Assembly (NCBI RefSeq): GCF_003696265.1 | Contig: NZ_RFFH01000002.1 | Span: forward strand, 434,001 to 498,000 | Reading direction: 5' to 3' | From: Nocardia stercoris | Lineage (GTDB): Bacteria > Actinomycetota > Actinomycetes > Mycobacteriales > Mycobacteriaceae | DNA: 64,000 bases | Part shown: in pieces, positions 18,793-27,810 of the stretch | How positions within the stretch are numbered: position 1 is the first letter of the stretch | Layout: every line of letters starts with the position of its first letter | The notes under the pieces: model-generated | The model's input: only the letters and a program-made list of their open reading frames with translations | What the model was told of the DNA's origin: nothing | Database searches by the model: none | Program-made: the position numbers and the translations under genes

Positions 18793-19444
18793 TGCGTTTT
18801 CGACGGGCTGTGAACGCCGTACTCCCGGGCGGCGGGGCGCTGTCGATGAGCCTGGTCGCGAGCGCCGGCCCCGGCGGGTCCGTCGGTTGGCGATCCGCTC
18901 AGGACAACGAGTGGCACCGGGCAGTCGAGTCCGGATACACCGCGCGGTCGGAACCGGAAGTGGCTCGAGCCGACGTCTGCGTTCCCGGGTGCGGCCACGA
19001 GAGTGGCAGCCGCACCCCATCTTTCGTCGCGGCATCGAATACTCGGCGTTGGTATCTGCCCGTGGGCGCGCGAGAGCCACGACGGTGGTATCGCGGCGCT
19101 GTGCTGCCGAGGTCCGCGTGCGGACCACACGGGGTGAGGACCCAGCCGGTGCCGAAGTATTCAGTGCGGCGACGGAATCCGGTCCTACCGGCTGTCGACT
19201 GTGTTCACGGACGCCCCCCTTTACGGTTCCCCCGGCTACCCGCGTATCGCGAGCTCGCAGCCGAGCATGACAGCGCACCGCGCTGTCCGGCAACGGATTT
19301 ACGGCCGACCCCCGCCGTGTGCCGAACTTCGCCGTGATGTTTCACGGCTCGTTCACACCGGGTATCCGTTCCCTTGGTGACAGTCGCAAATCGTTGCGGG
19401 AGAATCAATTTCCCGCTGTCTTTGCGAAAGCAGGTGGCTGAACG
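18793..19444. other. Intergenic region glfT2 / Thr-Pro-rich protein
   Basis: 650 bases with no supported gene. Open frames on both strands have Arg-rich, family-less products. Near the end a short hairpin (GCGGGA 19396-19401 with TCCCGC 19411-19416) sits just before the ribosome site of the next gene. Confidence 0.45.
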
Positions 19445-21019
19445 GTGCAAAACCCGGACGACAGAACCGAATCCGACGGCACAGACCGCGGCGCACCCGG
19501 CGCCGAGGCAGCCCCCCGCCACCCCGGTGAACGCCCGGCCACACCGAACCCCAGCCCCGCTCAACCCGCTGCTTCGGCGTCCGATCCGACCGGCACCGCG
19601 CCGAACCGACTGCGCCGACTGCCACGTGGGCCCGAACTGCGTGCCCTGCTCGCCTCGAAACGTGGTCAGGTCGTTCAACAGTCGGCCGCGGCCGCCATCC
19701 TGGTGGTGACCGCGATCGTCCTGGTCGCCGTGCTGACGATCGGCCCTGCCCGGCAGACGAAGAACACCGGAGACCTGCTCGCCTCCGCGCCCACTCTCAG
19801 CGCCGTCGACTCCGACTCGTCCAGTGTCACCCCGGTCGACGCCTCGGGCGTCCCAGCCGACGGCTCGACTCCCTCCGGCGACACACCGGGCGACCAACCC
19901 GTCCCGGACCTCGGCAGCACCGACGCCTCGGCGCCGGTGGACGGCGGCCAGCCGGCCGCCGACCCCATGACAGCCGCCGACACCAACGGTCCGGTCGACA
20001 CCGCCACCGCCACAGTCGATCCCACCACCACCGACACCGTCGTGACGACCCCCGACACCCCCATCACGACCACCACCGACACCCCCACGGTGTCCCTGTC
20101 GTTCAGCGCCAGCCTCTCCATCGGCCCGCCGACCACCGACCCCTGCGCCGCCTACGCCAACGGCTCGTGCCCGTACTCCAGCACCTACCCGTACAGCAGC
20201 GACCAGTGCGCCACCTATACCTACGGCACGTGCCCGTACTCCACGTACCCGACCACCAACCCGTACGCGACCTATCCGTACCAGTACCCGGGCACGATCG
20301 GCCCCGGCAGCAGTACGGATTTCGGCCAGCCCGCCTACCCGACCGACGTCTCGAACCCGTACCCCGGCAGCACCACCGACTTCGGCACGACGGTCACCAC
20401 CATCACCACGATCACCGTGATAGTCCCTCCGCCGACCACAACGACGAACCCGAATTCCTCGACCACGACGGCGAATCCGACTACCACCACACCGGTGACC
20501 AGCACGACCACCACACCGGTGACCACGACGGCCACCACACCGGTGACCACGCCGACCACCACCTCGGCGGTCCCGACGACAACCACCACAGTCGCGCCGA
20601 CCACCTCCACGCCGACGACCACGCCGTCCACCACGACCGTGCCGACCACCACCGCCGCACGGTCCACCACCGCCGCGCCGTCCGCAACGGTCACATCGAC
20701 GCGGCCGCCCGCGGCTGCTCCGGCAAGGACCACCGCCCCGGCGACCACAACCGTCGCGCCGACATCGACCGCGGCCCCGCAGGCCCGAACCAGCTCTGCC
20801 ACACCGACTTCCATCGGCGCCCCAGCACAGAACCGGTCGGCCGTTGCGCCCTCGACGACCACGACCCACCCGACACCGACGCACCCGCCGACCACCCCGA
20901 CTCGCCCGGCGCCCACCACACCGCACGTGACCACCCCGAAGCCCCCGATCCCGCCCTGCCCGCCCACCACACCGGCAACGCCGCCGGTCCGGGGTGCCAC
21001 GACACAACCCTGCAAGTGA
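19445..21019 (+). CDS. Membrane-anchored Thr/Pro-rich mucin-like protein
   Basis: A 524-aa low-complexity surface protein. Residues 1-79 are a Pro/Ala/Glu-rich cytoplasmic part ending in a basic stretch (RLRRLPRG, SKRG), and residues 80-100 are one membrane helix. The long outer part has a Ser/Asp/Thr region, a Tyr/Cys-rich patch near 235-300 with repeated CPYSSTYPY-type units (four Cys), then about 200 residues of Thr/Pro/Ser repeats (TTTTPVTT and similar) and a Pro-rich tail with two more Cys pairs. This looks like an O-mannosylated stalk. It starts at GTG 19445. No family recognised. Confidence 0.75.
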   Translation: MQNPDDRTESDGTDRGAPGAEAAPRHPGERPATPNPSPAQPAASASDPTGTAPNRLRRLPRGPELRALLASKRGQVVQQSAAAAILVVTAIVLVAVLTIGPARQTKNTGDLLASAPTLSAVDSDSSSVTPVDASGVPADGSTPSGDTPGDQPVPDLGSTDASAPVDGGQPAADPMTAADTNGPVDTATATVDPTTTDTVVTTPDTPITTTTDTPTVSLSFSASLSIGPPTTDPCAAYANGSCPYSSTYPYSSDQCATYTYGTCPYSTYPTTNPYATYPYQYPGTIGPGSSTDFGQPAYPTDVSNPYPGSTTDFGTTVTTITTITVIVPPPTTTTNPNSSTTTANPTTTTPVTSTTTTPVTTTATTPVTTPTTTSAVPTTTTTVAPTTSTPTTTPSTTTVPTTTAARSTTAAPSATVTSTRPPAAAPARTTAPATTTVAPTSTAAPQARTSSATPTSIGAPAQNRSAVAPSTTTTHPTPTHPPTTPTRPAPTTPHVTTPKPPIPPCPPTTPATPPVRGATTQPCK

Positions 21020-21314
21020 CGGCCGGCCCTGGCCAGTCGATATCGGTTGTAGCGCAGTACTTCTCGGTGCAGCTTCTACTCGGGACTGTCCCGCGCCGCT
21101 CGATGGCCCGAGGCCCGAGCGGCCGGACCTGCTGTACCTGCGGCGCGGCTAGACTCGCTGCGCCTCCGGCCTGAGCGCACCGTCTTCCGCCTCTGCGAGC
21201 AATTCTTGCCGGATTCTCGCGATGATTGTGCGCTCACGCCGGAGGAGTCCACCGCATTGCCCCCGCCGATCTTCTGCGGTACGTTGCCCGGTTGCCGACA
21301 GGACGGGTACTGAT

Positions 21315-21851
21315 ATGGGATTCACTTCGAACCGGCTTCTGGTGCAAGGGAAGACACCGCAGCAGGTCTGGGAGCTGCTCGATGTCCACCCCACCGGAAC
21401 TCGCGCGGAGGAACCCGAACCACCCCTGTGCGGCGCAGCACGCCCCGACGGTTCGTACCTCCTGGTGGCCCAATCGGCCGAGGAATCCGTAGAAGAGACA
21501 TGGGATCTGGTGACCCTGTCGGCCGGCTGCGAGGTAATCGGTGTCGGGGAGATGGACATCGCCGGCGGCGCCGAAGTGGTCCTGTGGCGCGACGGCCGAA
21601 AGGTCTGGGGGATAGTCGCACCGATAGCCGACGAAGGTCCGGAGGCCTGGGGAGACCTCCCGACGGAGATCCGTTCGACGGTGGAGCGGGACGCACGATC
21701 CGGAGCCGACGACGATGGCCCCGACTACTTCAACGCCATCCTGAAGCTCGGCACGGCTCTGACCGGTTACGAATCAGGTTGTCCGATCGCCGAACCGGGA
21801 ACGAACCCGTTCGAGACCCTCGGTTCCCATTCCCTCACGCGGTCATCGTGA
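21315..21851 (+). CDS. Hypothetical soluble protein
   Basis: A 178-aa acidic protein without signal peptide or membrane segments. I do not recognise the family. The sequence LLVQGKTPQQVWELLDVHPTG, then a region rich in Glu/Asp and Gly, and DYFNAILKLGTALTGYESG near the C-terminus suggest a folded small domain. The codon bias is coding-like. The ATG at 21315 is used; an upstream in-frame start adds an Arg-rich stretch that looks non-coding. It converges on glfT1. Confidence 0.6.
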   Translation: MGFTSNRLLVQGKTPQQVWELLDVHPTGTRAEEPEPPLCGAARPDGSYLLVAQSAEESVEETWDLVTLSAGCEVIGVGEMDIAGGAEVVLWRDGRKVWGIVAPIADEGPEAWGDLPTEIRSTVERDARSGADDDGPDYFNAILKLGTALTGYESGCPIAEPGTNPFETLGSHSLTRSS

Positions 21852-21964
21852 TTCACCCAGGCACTGACCGGTGGCTTCGCTGTAGACGGCATGTGGATGT
21901 GGTGGACGCCCGGGTCGGGCCGTTGGGGCCGGGGAATGTTCCAGGATTCGGATCGAACCCGAGC

Positions 21965-22873
21965 TCAGTCCGGTTTCTGGAACTGTTCCCGTCGCCCGAG
22001 GCGGCGCAGTCGCAACCACTCCTTCAACCCCTCCGGGTCCTTCTGTTGCACGAGGAAGAACCACCCGAACCGAGCCCACTCCTGCGGCAACAGCTTTCGC
22101 ATGCCCGGCTGGGCCATGAGATAGCCGCGGTTGCGATAGGTGAAGTGGCGCTTGACCGGGTCGTCGGGGTACTGGGCGTGCATGCGGCCGCCGAGGATGG
22201 GCTTGAACTCCTCGGACCCGTTGGGGTGCAGGTAGGCGGTCTGCAAGCAAGTTCCGAACGGGAGCCCGGAGCGGACCAGCCGCCGGTGGACCTCCACCTC
22301 GTCGCCGCGGACGAACAGGCGCAGGTCGGGGACACCGATCTTGTCGATCGCGGGCCCGGCGATCAGCGCACCGTTGAACAGCGAGGCGATACCCGGCAGG
22401 AAGTCGTCGTCGCCGAGTTCGGAGCGCAGCCGCCGCCACACCACACCGCGGCGCAACGGAAACGCCAGCCGATCGGGCTCGTCGATGTCGCAGACCACGG
22501 GCGAGACCTCGGAAAGCCCGTGCCGCTCAGCGCATTCCAGCAGCATGCGCAGCACCTCGGGCCCTTCGGGGCGCCCGTCGTCGTCCGCGAGCCAAACCCA
22601 GTCCGCCCCTTGGGAAAGCGCATGCAGCATGCCCAGCGCGAACCCACCGGCACCACCGAGATTGTGCTCCGACCCCAGGTAAGTCGTCGGCACCGGCTGC
22701 TGTTCGACCAGCTCGCGAACTTCGGCTTCGTTCGCGTTGTCCACAACGATCAAGTGATCGATCGGACGTGCCTGGGTACAAAGCACTTTCAGCGACTCGG
22801 CGAGCAGTTCCCGGCGCCGGTGGGTAACAACGACCGCGACGACGCGGGCATTCGCGGACGTGTCGTGCTTCAT
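21965..22873 (-). CDS. glfT1: Galactofuranosyltransferase GlfT1
   Basis: GlfT1 (302 aa) adds the first two galactofuranoses to the decaprenyl-linked GlcNAc-rhamnose linker. GT2 fold with VVVTHRRRELL, HLIVVDN, LGSEHNLGGAGGFALGMLHALSQGADWVW and the metal site D97-D98-D99, then FNGALIAG, RGDEVEVHRRL and the FKPILGGRMHAQYPDDP and YRNRGY motifs seen in Rv3782. Its ATG overlaps the ATPase stop (ATGA), so it is the last gene of permease-ATPase-glfT1. The context ties linker galactosylation to export of the lipid-linked galactan. Confidence 0.94.
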   Translation of the reverse strand: MKHDTSANARVVAVVVTHRRRELLAESLKVLCTQARPIDHLIVVDNANEAEVRELVEQQPVPTTYLGSEHNLGGAGGFALGMLHALSQGADWVWLADDDGRPEGPEVLRMLLECAERHGLSEVSPVVCDIDEPDRLAFPLRRGVVWRRLRSELGDDDFLPGIASLFNGALIAGPAIDKIGVPDLRLFVRGDEVEVHRRLVRSGLPFGTCLQTAYLHPNGSEEFKPILGGRMHAQYPDDPVKRHFTYRNRGYLMAQPGMRKLLPQEWARFGWFFLVQQKDPEGLKEWLRLRRLGRREQFQKPD

Positions 22874-23685
22874 GCCGATTTCTGCTCCAACTTTCGTTCC
22901 TGTTCCAGCTCGCGCTGGATCTGGGCGACGTGGTCGCCGGCTTCCGGCCCTTCGTACGCCCGCACCACATCCGCGATCTCGCCGCGCATCCGCATCTGAC
23001 CGTGGTCGATCCAGATGGCGGTGTCGCACAGTTGCGCCAGGAATTCGTTGGAGTGACTGCAGAACACCAGGATTCCGGAGCGGGCCACCAGGTCCTGCAG
23101 GCGGTGGCGGGCCTTGCGCATGAATTCCGCGTCGACCGCGCCGATGCCCTCGTCCAGCAGCAGGATCTCCGGGTCGATCGAGGTGACCACACCCATCGCC
23201 AGCCGCACCCGCATACCCGTCGAGTAGGTGCGCAGCGGCATGTTCAGGTATTCGCCGAGCTCGGTGAAATCGGCGATCTCGTCGACCTTCGCCATCATCT
23301 GCTTGCGGGTCTGCCCGAGGAACAGGCCGCGAATGATGATGTTCTCGTAGCCGGAGATCTCCGGGTCCATGCCGACCCCGAGGTCGAACACCGGCGCCAC
23401 CCGCCCGCGGATCCGGGCGCTGCCGCGCGTCGGTTCGTAGATGCCCGACAGCAGCCGCAGCAGCGTGGACTTGCCGGCGCCGTTGTGCCCGACCAGGCCC
23501 ACTCGGTCGCCTTCGCGCAGCGACAGCGTGATCTCCTTGAGCGCCTCGACGACGACCACATCGGAGTTGTTGCGGCCGATCGAGCCGCCCGCCTTGCCCA
23601 GGAACGCCTTCTTCAGCGAGCGGGACTTGGCGTCGAAGATCGGGAACTCGACCCAGGCGTCCTGAGTATCGATACTGACGGTCAT
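22870..23685 (-). CDS. ABC transporter ATPase for lipid-linked galactan export (Wzt-like)
   Basis: A 271-aa ATPase of the polysaccharide/O-antigen exporter type (RfbE/Wzt), homologous to Rv3781. Walker A is GHNGAGKST at 66-74, the signature is the family variant YSTGM, Walker B is ILLLDEG with E179, and the H-loop is CSHS with H211. There is no C-terminal carbohydrate-binding domain. The ATG at 23685 has GAGAGG at proper spacing; a GTG four codons upstream overlaps the permease stop and is the alternative. With the permease it should flip the decaprenyl-linked galactan. Confidence 0.92.
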   Translation of the reverse strand: MTVSIDTQDAWVEFPIFDAKSRSLKKAFLGKAGGSIGRNNSDVVVVEALKEITLSLREGDRVGLVGHNGAGKSTLLRLLSGIYEPTRGSARIRGRVAPVFDLGVGMDPEISGYENIIIRGLFLGQTRKQMMAKVDEIADFTELGEYLNMPLRTYSTGMRVRLAMGVVTSIDPEILLLDEGIGAVDAEFMRKARHRLQDLVARSGILVFCSHSNEFLAQLCDTAIWIDHGQMRMRGEIADVVRAYEGPEAGDHVAQIQRELEQERKLEQKSA

Positions 23686-23693
23686 GTCGCCTC

Positions 23694-24578
23694 TCACACC
23701 CAGTACGGGACGCGGGAACGGTACTTCTTCATCGCCAGGATCGCGATCATCCAGCCGACGACGGTGATCGTCCCCACCACGGCCCAGCTCAGGCGGTGGA
23801 TCGGCTCACCGAGCAGCGGGGCCCGGACGATCTCCAGGAAGTGATAGGTCGGGATGATCTCGACGAGCCGGGCGCGACCGCTCACCGACGCGTTGCCCTG
23901 CAGCGCCTTGGTGCTCCACATGACCGGCGTCAACACGAACAGCATCATGACGAAACTGCCGAGCAGCGGCGCGAAGTCGCGATAGCGGGTGCTGAGGATG
24001 CCGAACACGATCGTGACCCACAGCGCGTTGAGGAACACCAGCGCGATCCCGGGCACGGCGAGCACCACCGTCCAGTGCACGTGTTTCCACACCCATGCCA
24101 GCATGACCAGGTAGATCACCATGTTGTGGGCGAAGAACAGGAATTGTCGCCAGACCAGCCGGTAGACGTGCACGCTCAGCGCGGACGGCAGCTGCTTGAT
24201 CAGGCCCTCGTTGGCGACGAACACCTCGCCGCCCTCGATGATCGCCGCGTTGATCACGTTCCAGACGATCAGGCCCACGGTCACGTACGGCAGGTAGGTC
24301 CACAGATCCTGGTTCAGGATCGCCGAATACAGCAGACCCATCGCCGCGGCCTGCAGGCCGGTGGAGATCGTGATCCACAGCGGACCCAGCGTCGAGCGCC
24401 GGTAGCGCTGTTTGATGTCCTGCCAGCCGAGGGACAGCCACAACTCACGCTGGGCGAATCCGTCGCGGAAGTCCTTGAACGCGCGCCGCAGCGACTGGGA
24501 ATCCGACACCAACGGTACCGGGGCGTCGGCCGGGGTCACAGCTTCGGTCGGCGCGTCGGCGGAGGCAGTGGCAGGCAC
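23694..24578 (-). CDS. ABC-2 type permease for galactan export (Wzm-like)
   Basis: A 294-aa membrane protein of the ABC-2 polysaccharide export group, homologous to Rv3783. About 35 N-terminal residues are Ala/Pro-rich. The amphipathic ELWLSLGWQDIKQRYRRSTLGPLW motif precedes six membrane segments; conserved EGGEVFVANEGLIKQLPSALSVHVYR and STRYRDFAPLLGS follow. The C-terminus is basic and aromatic. It is the first gene of the permease-ATPase-glfT1 operon, with overlapping or near-contiguous junctions. Confidence 0.92.
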   Translation of the reverse strand: MPATASADAPTEAVTPADAPVPLVSDSQSLRRAFKDFRDGFAQRELWLSLGWQDIKQRYRRSTLGPLWITISTGLQAAAMGLLYSAILNQDLWTYLPYVTVGLIVWNVINAAIIEGGEVFVANEGLIKQLPSALSVHVYRLVWRQFLFFAHNMVIYLVMLAWVWKHVHWTVVLAVPGIALVFLNALWVTIVFGILSTRYRDFAPLLGSFVMMLFVLTPVMWSTKALQGNASVSGRARLVEIIPTYHFLEIVRAPLLGEPIHRLSWAVVGTITVVGWMIAILAMKKYRSRVPYWV

Positions 24579-24723
24579 ACTGCGACTGTAGCGGTGCTCG
24601 AACCCGCGGGTACGGGTTGGGCACCTTTGCGTCCGATTGACGAACTACCTCCGACAGTGGTCAGCGCGCTCGTCACATCCGCGACAGCGGTGCTGGTCAC
24701 AGCCCGCAGCGGTCCGGCGACGT

Positions 24724-25269
24724 TCAGAGGTACTGCCCGCCGCCGCTCAGGCCGCCCTCACGCCCGGTGTGCGCGCCCGGCGGCAGCGCGTGGCGTATTT
24801 GTTCCAGCTGCGCCCGGGCCGCCATCTGCTGGGCGAACAGCGCCGTCTGGATGCCGTGGAACAGGCCCTCCAGCCAGCCCACCAGCTGGGCTTGCGCGAT
24901 TCGCAGTTCGGCGTCAGTGGGGATGGAGTCGTCGGTGAACGGCAGGGTCAGCCGTTCCAGCTCGTCGCGCAGTTCCTCCGACAGCCCCGACTCCAGTTCG
25001 CGGACCGAGGTCTTGTGGATGTCCTTGAGCCGGCTGCGGCTGGCGTCGTCCAGGGGAGCGGCACGCACCTCCTCGAGCAACTGCTTGATCATGGTGCCGA
25101 TCCGCATCACCTTCGCGGGCTGCTCGACCATGTCGGCGAGCGACTCCTCCTTGGCGTCGGCGTCCGTGTCCGCCGGGTCGGTGCCCGCCGCGCCGCCCAT
25201 TCCTACCAGGGGCTGGCCGCCGGGGCCGATCACGAGGATGGGATCCGGTCCCTGATCCGAGTGCGTCAT
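24724..25269 (-). CDS. bpa: Bacterial proteasome activator Bpa
   Basis: Bpa (about 181 aa) is an ATP-independent ring-forming activator that opens the 20S proteasome and feeds it disordered proteins. The core from DMVEQPAKVMRIGTMIKQLL through LSEELRDELERLTLPF and DAELRIAQAQLVGWLEGLFHGIQTALFAQQMAARAQ matches Rv3780 almost word for word. The C-terminus ends GGGQYL; this GQYL tail docks in the proteasome alpha ring. The N-terminal 40 residues are disordered. ATG 25269 is chosen; two ATGs 9 and 12 nt upstream are alternatives. Confidence 0.95.
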   Translation of the reverse strand: MTHSDQGPDPILVIGPGGQPLVGMGGAAGTDPADTDADAKEESLADMVEQPAKVMRIGTMIKQLLEEVRAAPLDDASRSRLKDIHKTSVRELESGLSEELRDELERLTLPFTDDSIPTDAELRIAQAQLVGWLEGLFHGIQTALFAQQMAARAQLEQIRHALPPGAHTGREGGLSGGGQYL

Positions 25270-25408
25270 GCCTCCCATCATGTCGTGTTCGAGTGGATGG
25301 CGCGAGGAGTCGCTGCGCGGAGTCCGGAGCGGGCGGCGCGAGCGGTCGCGGGTGCGGCTGGGGCAACACGGTTACGCCGACCGGGCCGCTGCGCTTAGAG
25401 TGACTGCC

Positions 25409-26614
25409 ATGACTTACGACGTCGCGCGGGTTCGGGGGCTCATACCGTCCCTGGGCGACGGCTGGATTCACCTCGACCCGCAGGTCGGCATGCTGGTTCC
25501 CGATGCCGTATCCCGGGCGGTGTCCACCGGTTTCCGCACTTCCGCGTTCACACACACCAACCGGCACGCAGCCGCACAGCGCAGCGCCGCGATCCTCGAG
25601 TCGGCGCGGGAAGCGGTGGCGGACTTGGTCGGTGGCGATCCGGCCGGCGTGGTACTCGGTCCCGACCGGGCCGTGCTGCTGGCCTGGCTGGCCGAGTCGC
25701 TGAGTTCGCGGCTCGGGCTCGGCACCGGAATCGTGTTGTCCCGCTTGGACGACGAGGCCAACGTCGCACCCTGGCTGCGCATCGCCAACCGCTACGGCGC
25801 CCACGTGCGCTGGGCCGAGGTCGAGATCGAGACCTGCGAGATGCCCGCCTGGCAGTTCGAGGAACTCATCGGTCCCACCGCGCGACTGGTCGCGTTGACG
25901 GCCGCCTCACCCTTCGTCGGTTCCGCGCCGGCGGTCCGGGTGGCGGCCGACCGGGTCCACGAGGTCGGCGGCCTGCTGGTCGCCGACTGCTTCGGCGCGG
26001 CACCCTACGCCCTGATCGACATCGAAGAGCTGAACGCCGACGTGGTCGCGCTGTCCGCGCCGGCCTGGGGTGGTCCGCAGGTGGGCGCGCTGGTGTTCCG
26101 CGACCCGGCGTTCCTGGACCGGATCCCGTCGATGTCGTTGAACCCGTACGCGAAAGGCGCCGAACGGCTCGAGGTCGGCGGCCACCAGTACGCGCTGCTG
26201 GCCGGCCTCACCACGTCCATCGACTACCTGGCCGGCCTCGACGAGCGCGCCCGCGGCACCCGCCGGGAGCGCCTGGAGATCTCGATCTCCTCACTGCAGG
26301 ACTACCACGACCACCTCTTCGAGTACCTGATGCAGGTGCTCGACCAGGTCCCCAACCTGACCATGATCGGCAAGGCCTCGACCCGCATCCCGACGGTGAG
26401 TTTCACCATCGCCGGCATGCAGGCCGAGAAGGTTTCCGCCCGCCTGGCCGATCGCCGCATCGGCACGGTCAGCGGGGTGCACGGCGGTAGCCGCCTGCTC
26501 GACGCGCTCGGGGTGAACGACGAGGGCGGCGCGGTCACCATCGGGCTCGCGCCGTACACGACCCGGCACGAGATCGATCAGCTCGCCCGGGCGCTGTCGA
26601 ACCTGGAGTACTGA
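25409..26614 (+). CDS. Class V aminotransferase-fold protein (cysteine desulfurase-like) lacking PLP lysine
   Basis: A 401-aa protein of the fold-type I cysteine-desulfurase-like group and a positional match to Rv3778c. The family phrase LDxxANVAPW is at 113-122, but the residue usually His is Asp115. The Asp that holds the PLP ring is D193 (ADCFGAAP). The segment that normally reads S-x-[HY]-K-x-x-GP is SAPAWGGPQVGAL, with P218-A219 where His/Tyr-Lys should be. The Schiff-base lysine is therefore missing. It may be a pseudoenzyme with a structural or binding role. It is divergent from bpa. ATG 25409 is preferred over an upstream extension. Confidence 0.8.
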   Translation: MTYDVARVRGLIPSLGDGWIHLDPQVGMLVPDAVSRAVSTGFRTSAFTHTNRHAAAQRSAAILESAREAVADLVGGDPAGVVLGPDRAVLLAWLAESLSSRLGLGTGIVLSRLDDEANVAPWLRIANRYGAHVRWAEVEIETCEMPAWQFEELIGPTARLVALTAASPFVGSAPAVRVAADRVHEVGGLLVADCFGAAPYALIDIEELNADVVALSAPAWGGPQVGALVFRDPAFLDRIPSMSLNPYAKGAERLEVGGHQYALLAGLTTSIDYLAGLDERARGTRRERLEISISSLQDYHDHLFEYLMQVLDQVPNLTMIGKASTRIPTVSFTIAGMQAEKVSARLADRRIGTVSGVHGGSRLLDALGVNDEGGAVTIGLAPYTTRHEIDQLARALSNLEY

Positions 26615-26663
26615 GCCGCGCAGGCCCGAGCCCGGCGCCGCGCACGCTCGACCGTCCGCAGCG

Positions 26664-26690
26664 GCGGCATCCCGAGCCTCGGAATGCCGC
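26664..26690. terminator. Hairpin between convergent aminotransferase-like and oxidoreductase genes
   Basis: GCGGCAT (26664-26670) pairs with ATGCCGC (26684-26690), and an inner CCGA-TCGG extends the stem past a mismatch. Placed between two converging genes. Confidence 0.6.
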
Positions 26691-26727
26691 GCCGGCTCAG
26701 GAGCCTCGAACTGCCGTGCGCCTGGGT

Positions 26728-27717
26728 TCACCCCTGCGGCACGACCAACAGCACCTTTCCGACGGTCTGCGCACCGTCCAGCAGCCGGTGTCCCTCGGCC
26801 GCGTCGGTGATCGGCAGCTCGGCGTGCACCACCGGCACCACATGTCCGTCCGCCACCTGCTCCCACAGGTGCCGGCGCAGGTCGGCGATGATGTCGGCCT
26901 TACTCGAGCGACCGGTCGCCGGTCGCGCCCGCAGTCCGGCCGCGTGCACGGTCGCCCGCTTGGCCATGAGCGTGCCCAGGTTGAGGTCGGCACGCACCCC
27001 ACCCTGCATGCCGATGACGCAGAGTTTGCCGTCGGGCGCCAGCGCCTCGATATTGCGATCCAGGTAGGCGGCACCCATATTGTCCAGAACCACGTCGGCG
27101 CCGCCGAATTCGCCGAGTACCGCGACGAAGTCCTGTTCGCGATAGTTGATCAGGATGCTCGCACCGAGCTCCGCGCAGCGGTCCAGCTTGTACTGCGAAC
27201 CCGCCGTGACCGCGACCCGCGCGCCGCGGCGGACCGCGACCTGAACGGCGTGTGTCCCGATTCCGCTGCCCCCGCCGTGTACGAGCAGCAGCTGCCCGGC
27301 GTGCAGCCCCGCGTACATCACGACGTTCGACCAGACGGTGGCCGCGACCTCGGGTAATGCCGCCGCCGCGACCAGATCCACGTTCTCGGGTACCGGCAGC
27401 ACCTGCCCGGCCGGGACCAGTACCCGCTGCGCGTACCCGCCGCCGGACAGCAGCGCGCACACCCGATCGCCGGGCGACCACTCGCGCACACCAGCGCCGA
27501 CCTCGGCGATCACCCCGGAGCATTCGAGGCCGAGGATCTCGCTGGCACCCGGTGGCGGCGGATAGAAACCTTGGCGCTGCAACAAATCCGCGCGATTCAC
27601 CCCTGCGGCCGCTACTTCGATCAGCACCTCGCCCGGACCGGGAGCGCCCGGATCGGGCACCTTGCTCCAGCGCATGACCTCGGGTCCGCCGAATCCGTCC
27701 AGCGTGATTGCGTCCAT
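26728..27717 (-). CDS. NAD(P)H quinone oxidoreductase, zinc-free MDR family
   Basis: A 329-aa medium-chain reductase of the PIG3/quinone-oxidoreductase type, a homolog of Rv3777. The GroES-like domain shows GPGEVLIEVAAAGVNRADLLQRQGFYPPPPGASEILGLE, with no zinc ligands. The nucleotide domain has VHGGGSGIGTHAVQVA, the family cofactor motif, and NYREQDFV. The C-terminus GKVLLVV is typical. It reduces quinones or enals with NADPH and acts in the cytosol. It is divergent from a MarR gene with a 93-bp gap, so MarR control is likely. Confidence 0.9.
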   Translation of the reverse strand: MDAITLDGFGGPEVMRWSKVPDPGAPGPGEVLIEVAAAGVNRADLLQRQGFYPPPPGASEILGLECSGVIAEVGAGVREWSPGDRVCALLSGGGYAQRVLVPAGQVLPVPENVDLVAAAALPEVAATVWSNVVMYAGLHAGQLLLVHGGGSGIGTHAVQVAVRRGARVAVTAGSQYKLDRCAELGASILINYREQDFVAVLGEFGGADVVLDNMGAAYLDRNIEALAPDGKLCVIGMQGGVRADLNLGTLMAKRATVHAAGLRARPATGRSSKADIIADLRRHLWEQVADGHVVPVVHAELPITDAAEGHRLLDGAQTVGKVLLVVPQG

Positions 27718-27810
27718 GCCGCCGATTGTCACATCCCGGACGGTGGGTTGGCGCGGTTGTGCCCCGCCGGAGGCTGACGTTGTAGCTGGTCGCGACGATA
27801 GAATGTCGGT

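Noticed and set aside
16962..19130. 722-aa open frame antisense to glfT2
   Set aside because: It mirrors a high-G+C coding gene; product is Gly/Arg/Val-rich without family features, while the plus strand has all GlfT2 motifs.
18783..19337. 184-aa frame after the glfT2 terminator
   Set aside because: Starts inside the terminator stem, has no ribosome site and no coding-like composition.
20450..20700. Short repeats that could suggest a CRISPR array
   Set aside because: The repeats are in-frame Thr/Pro codons of a low-complexity protein with no regular repeat-spacer pattern.
19205..21007. 600-aa Gly/Arg-rich frame antisense to the Thr/Pro protein
   Set aside because: Thr/Pro codons read backwards give Gly/Arg/Val repeats; the plus frame has a start, ribosome site and membrane helix.
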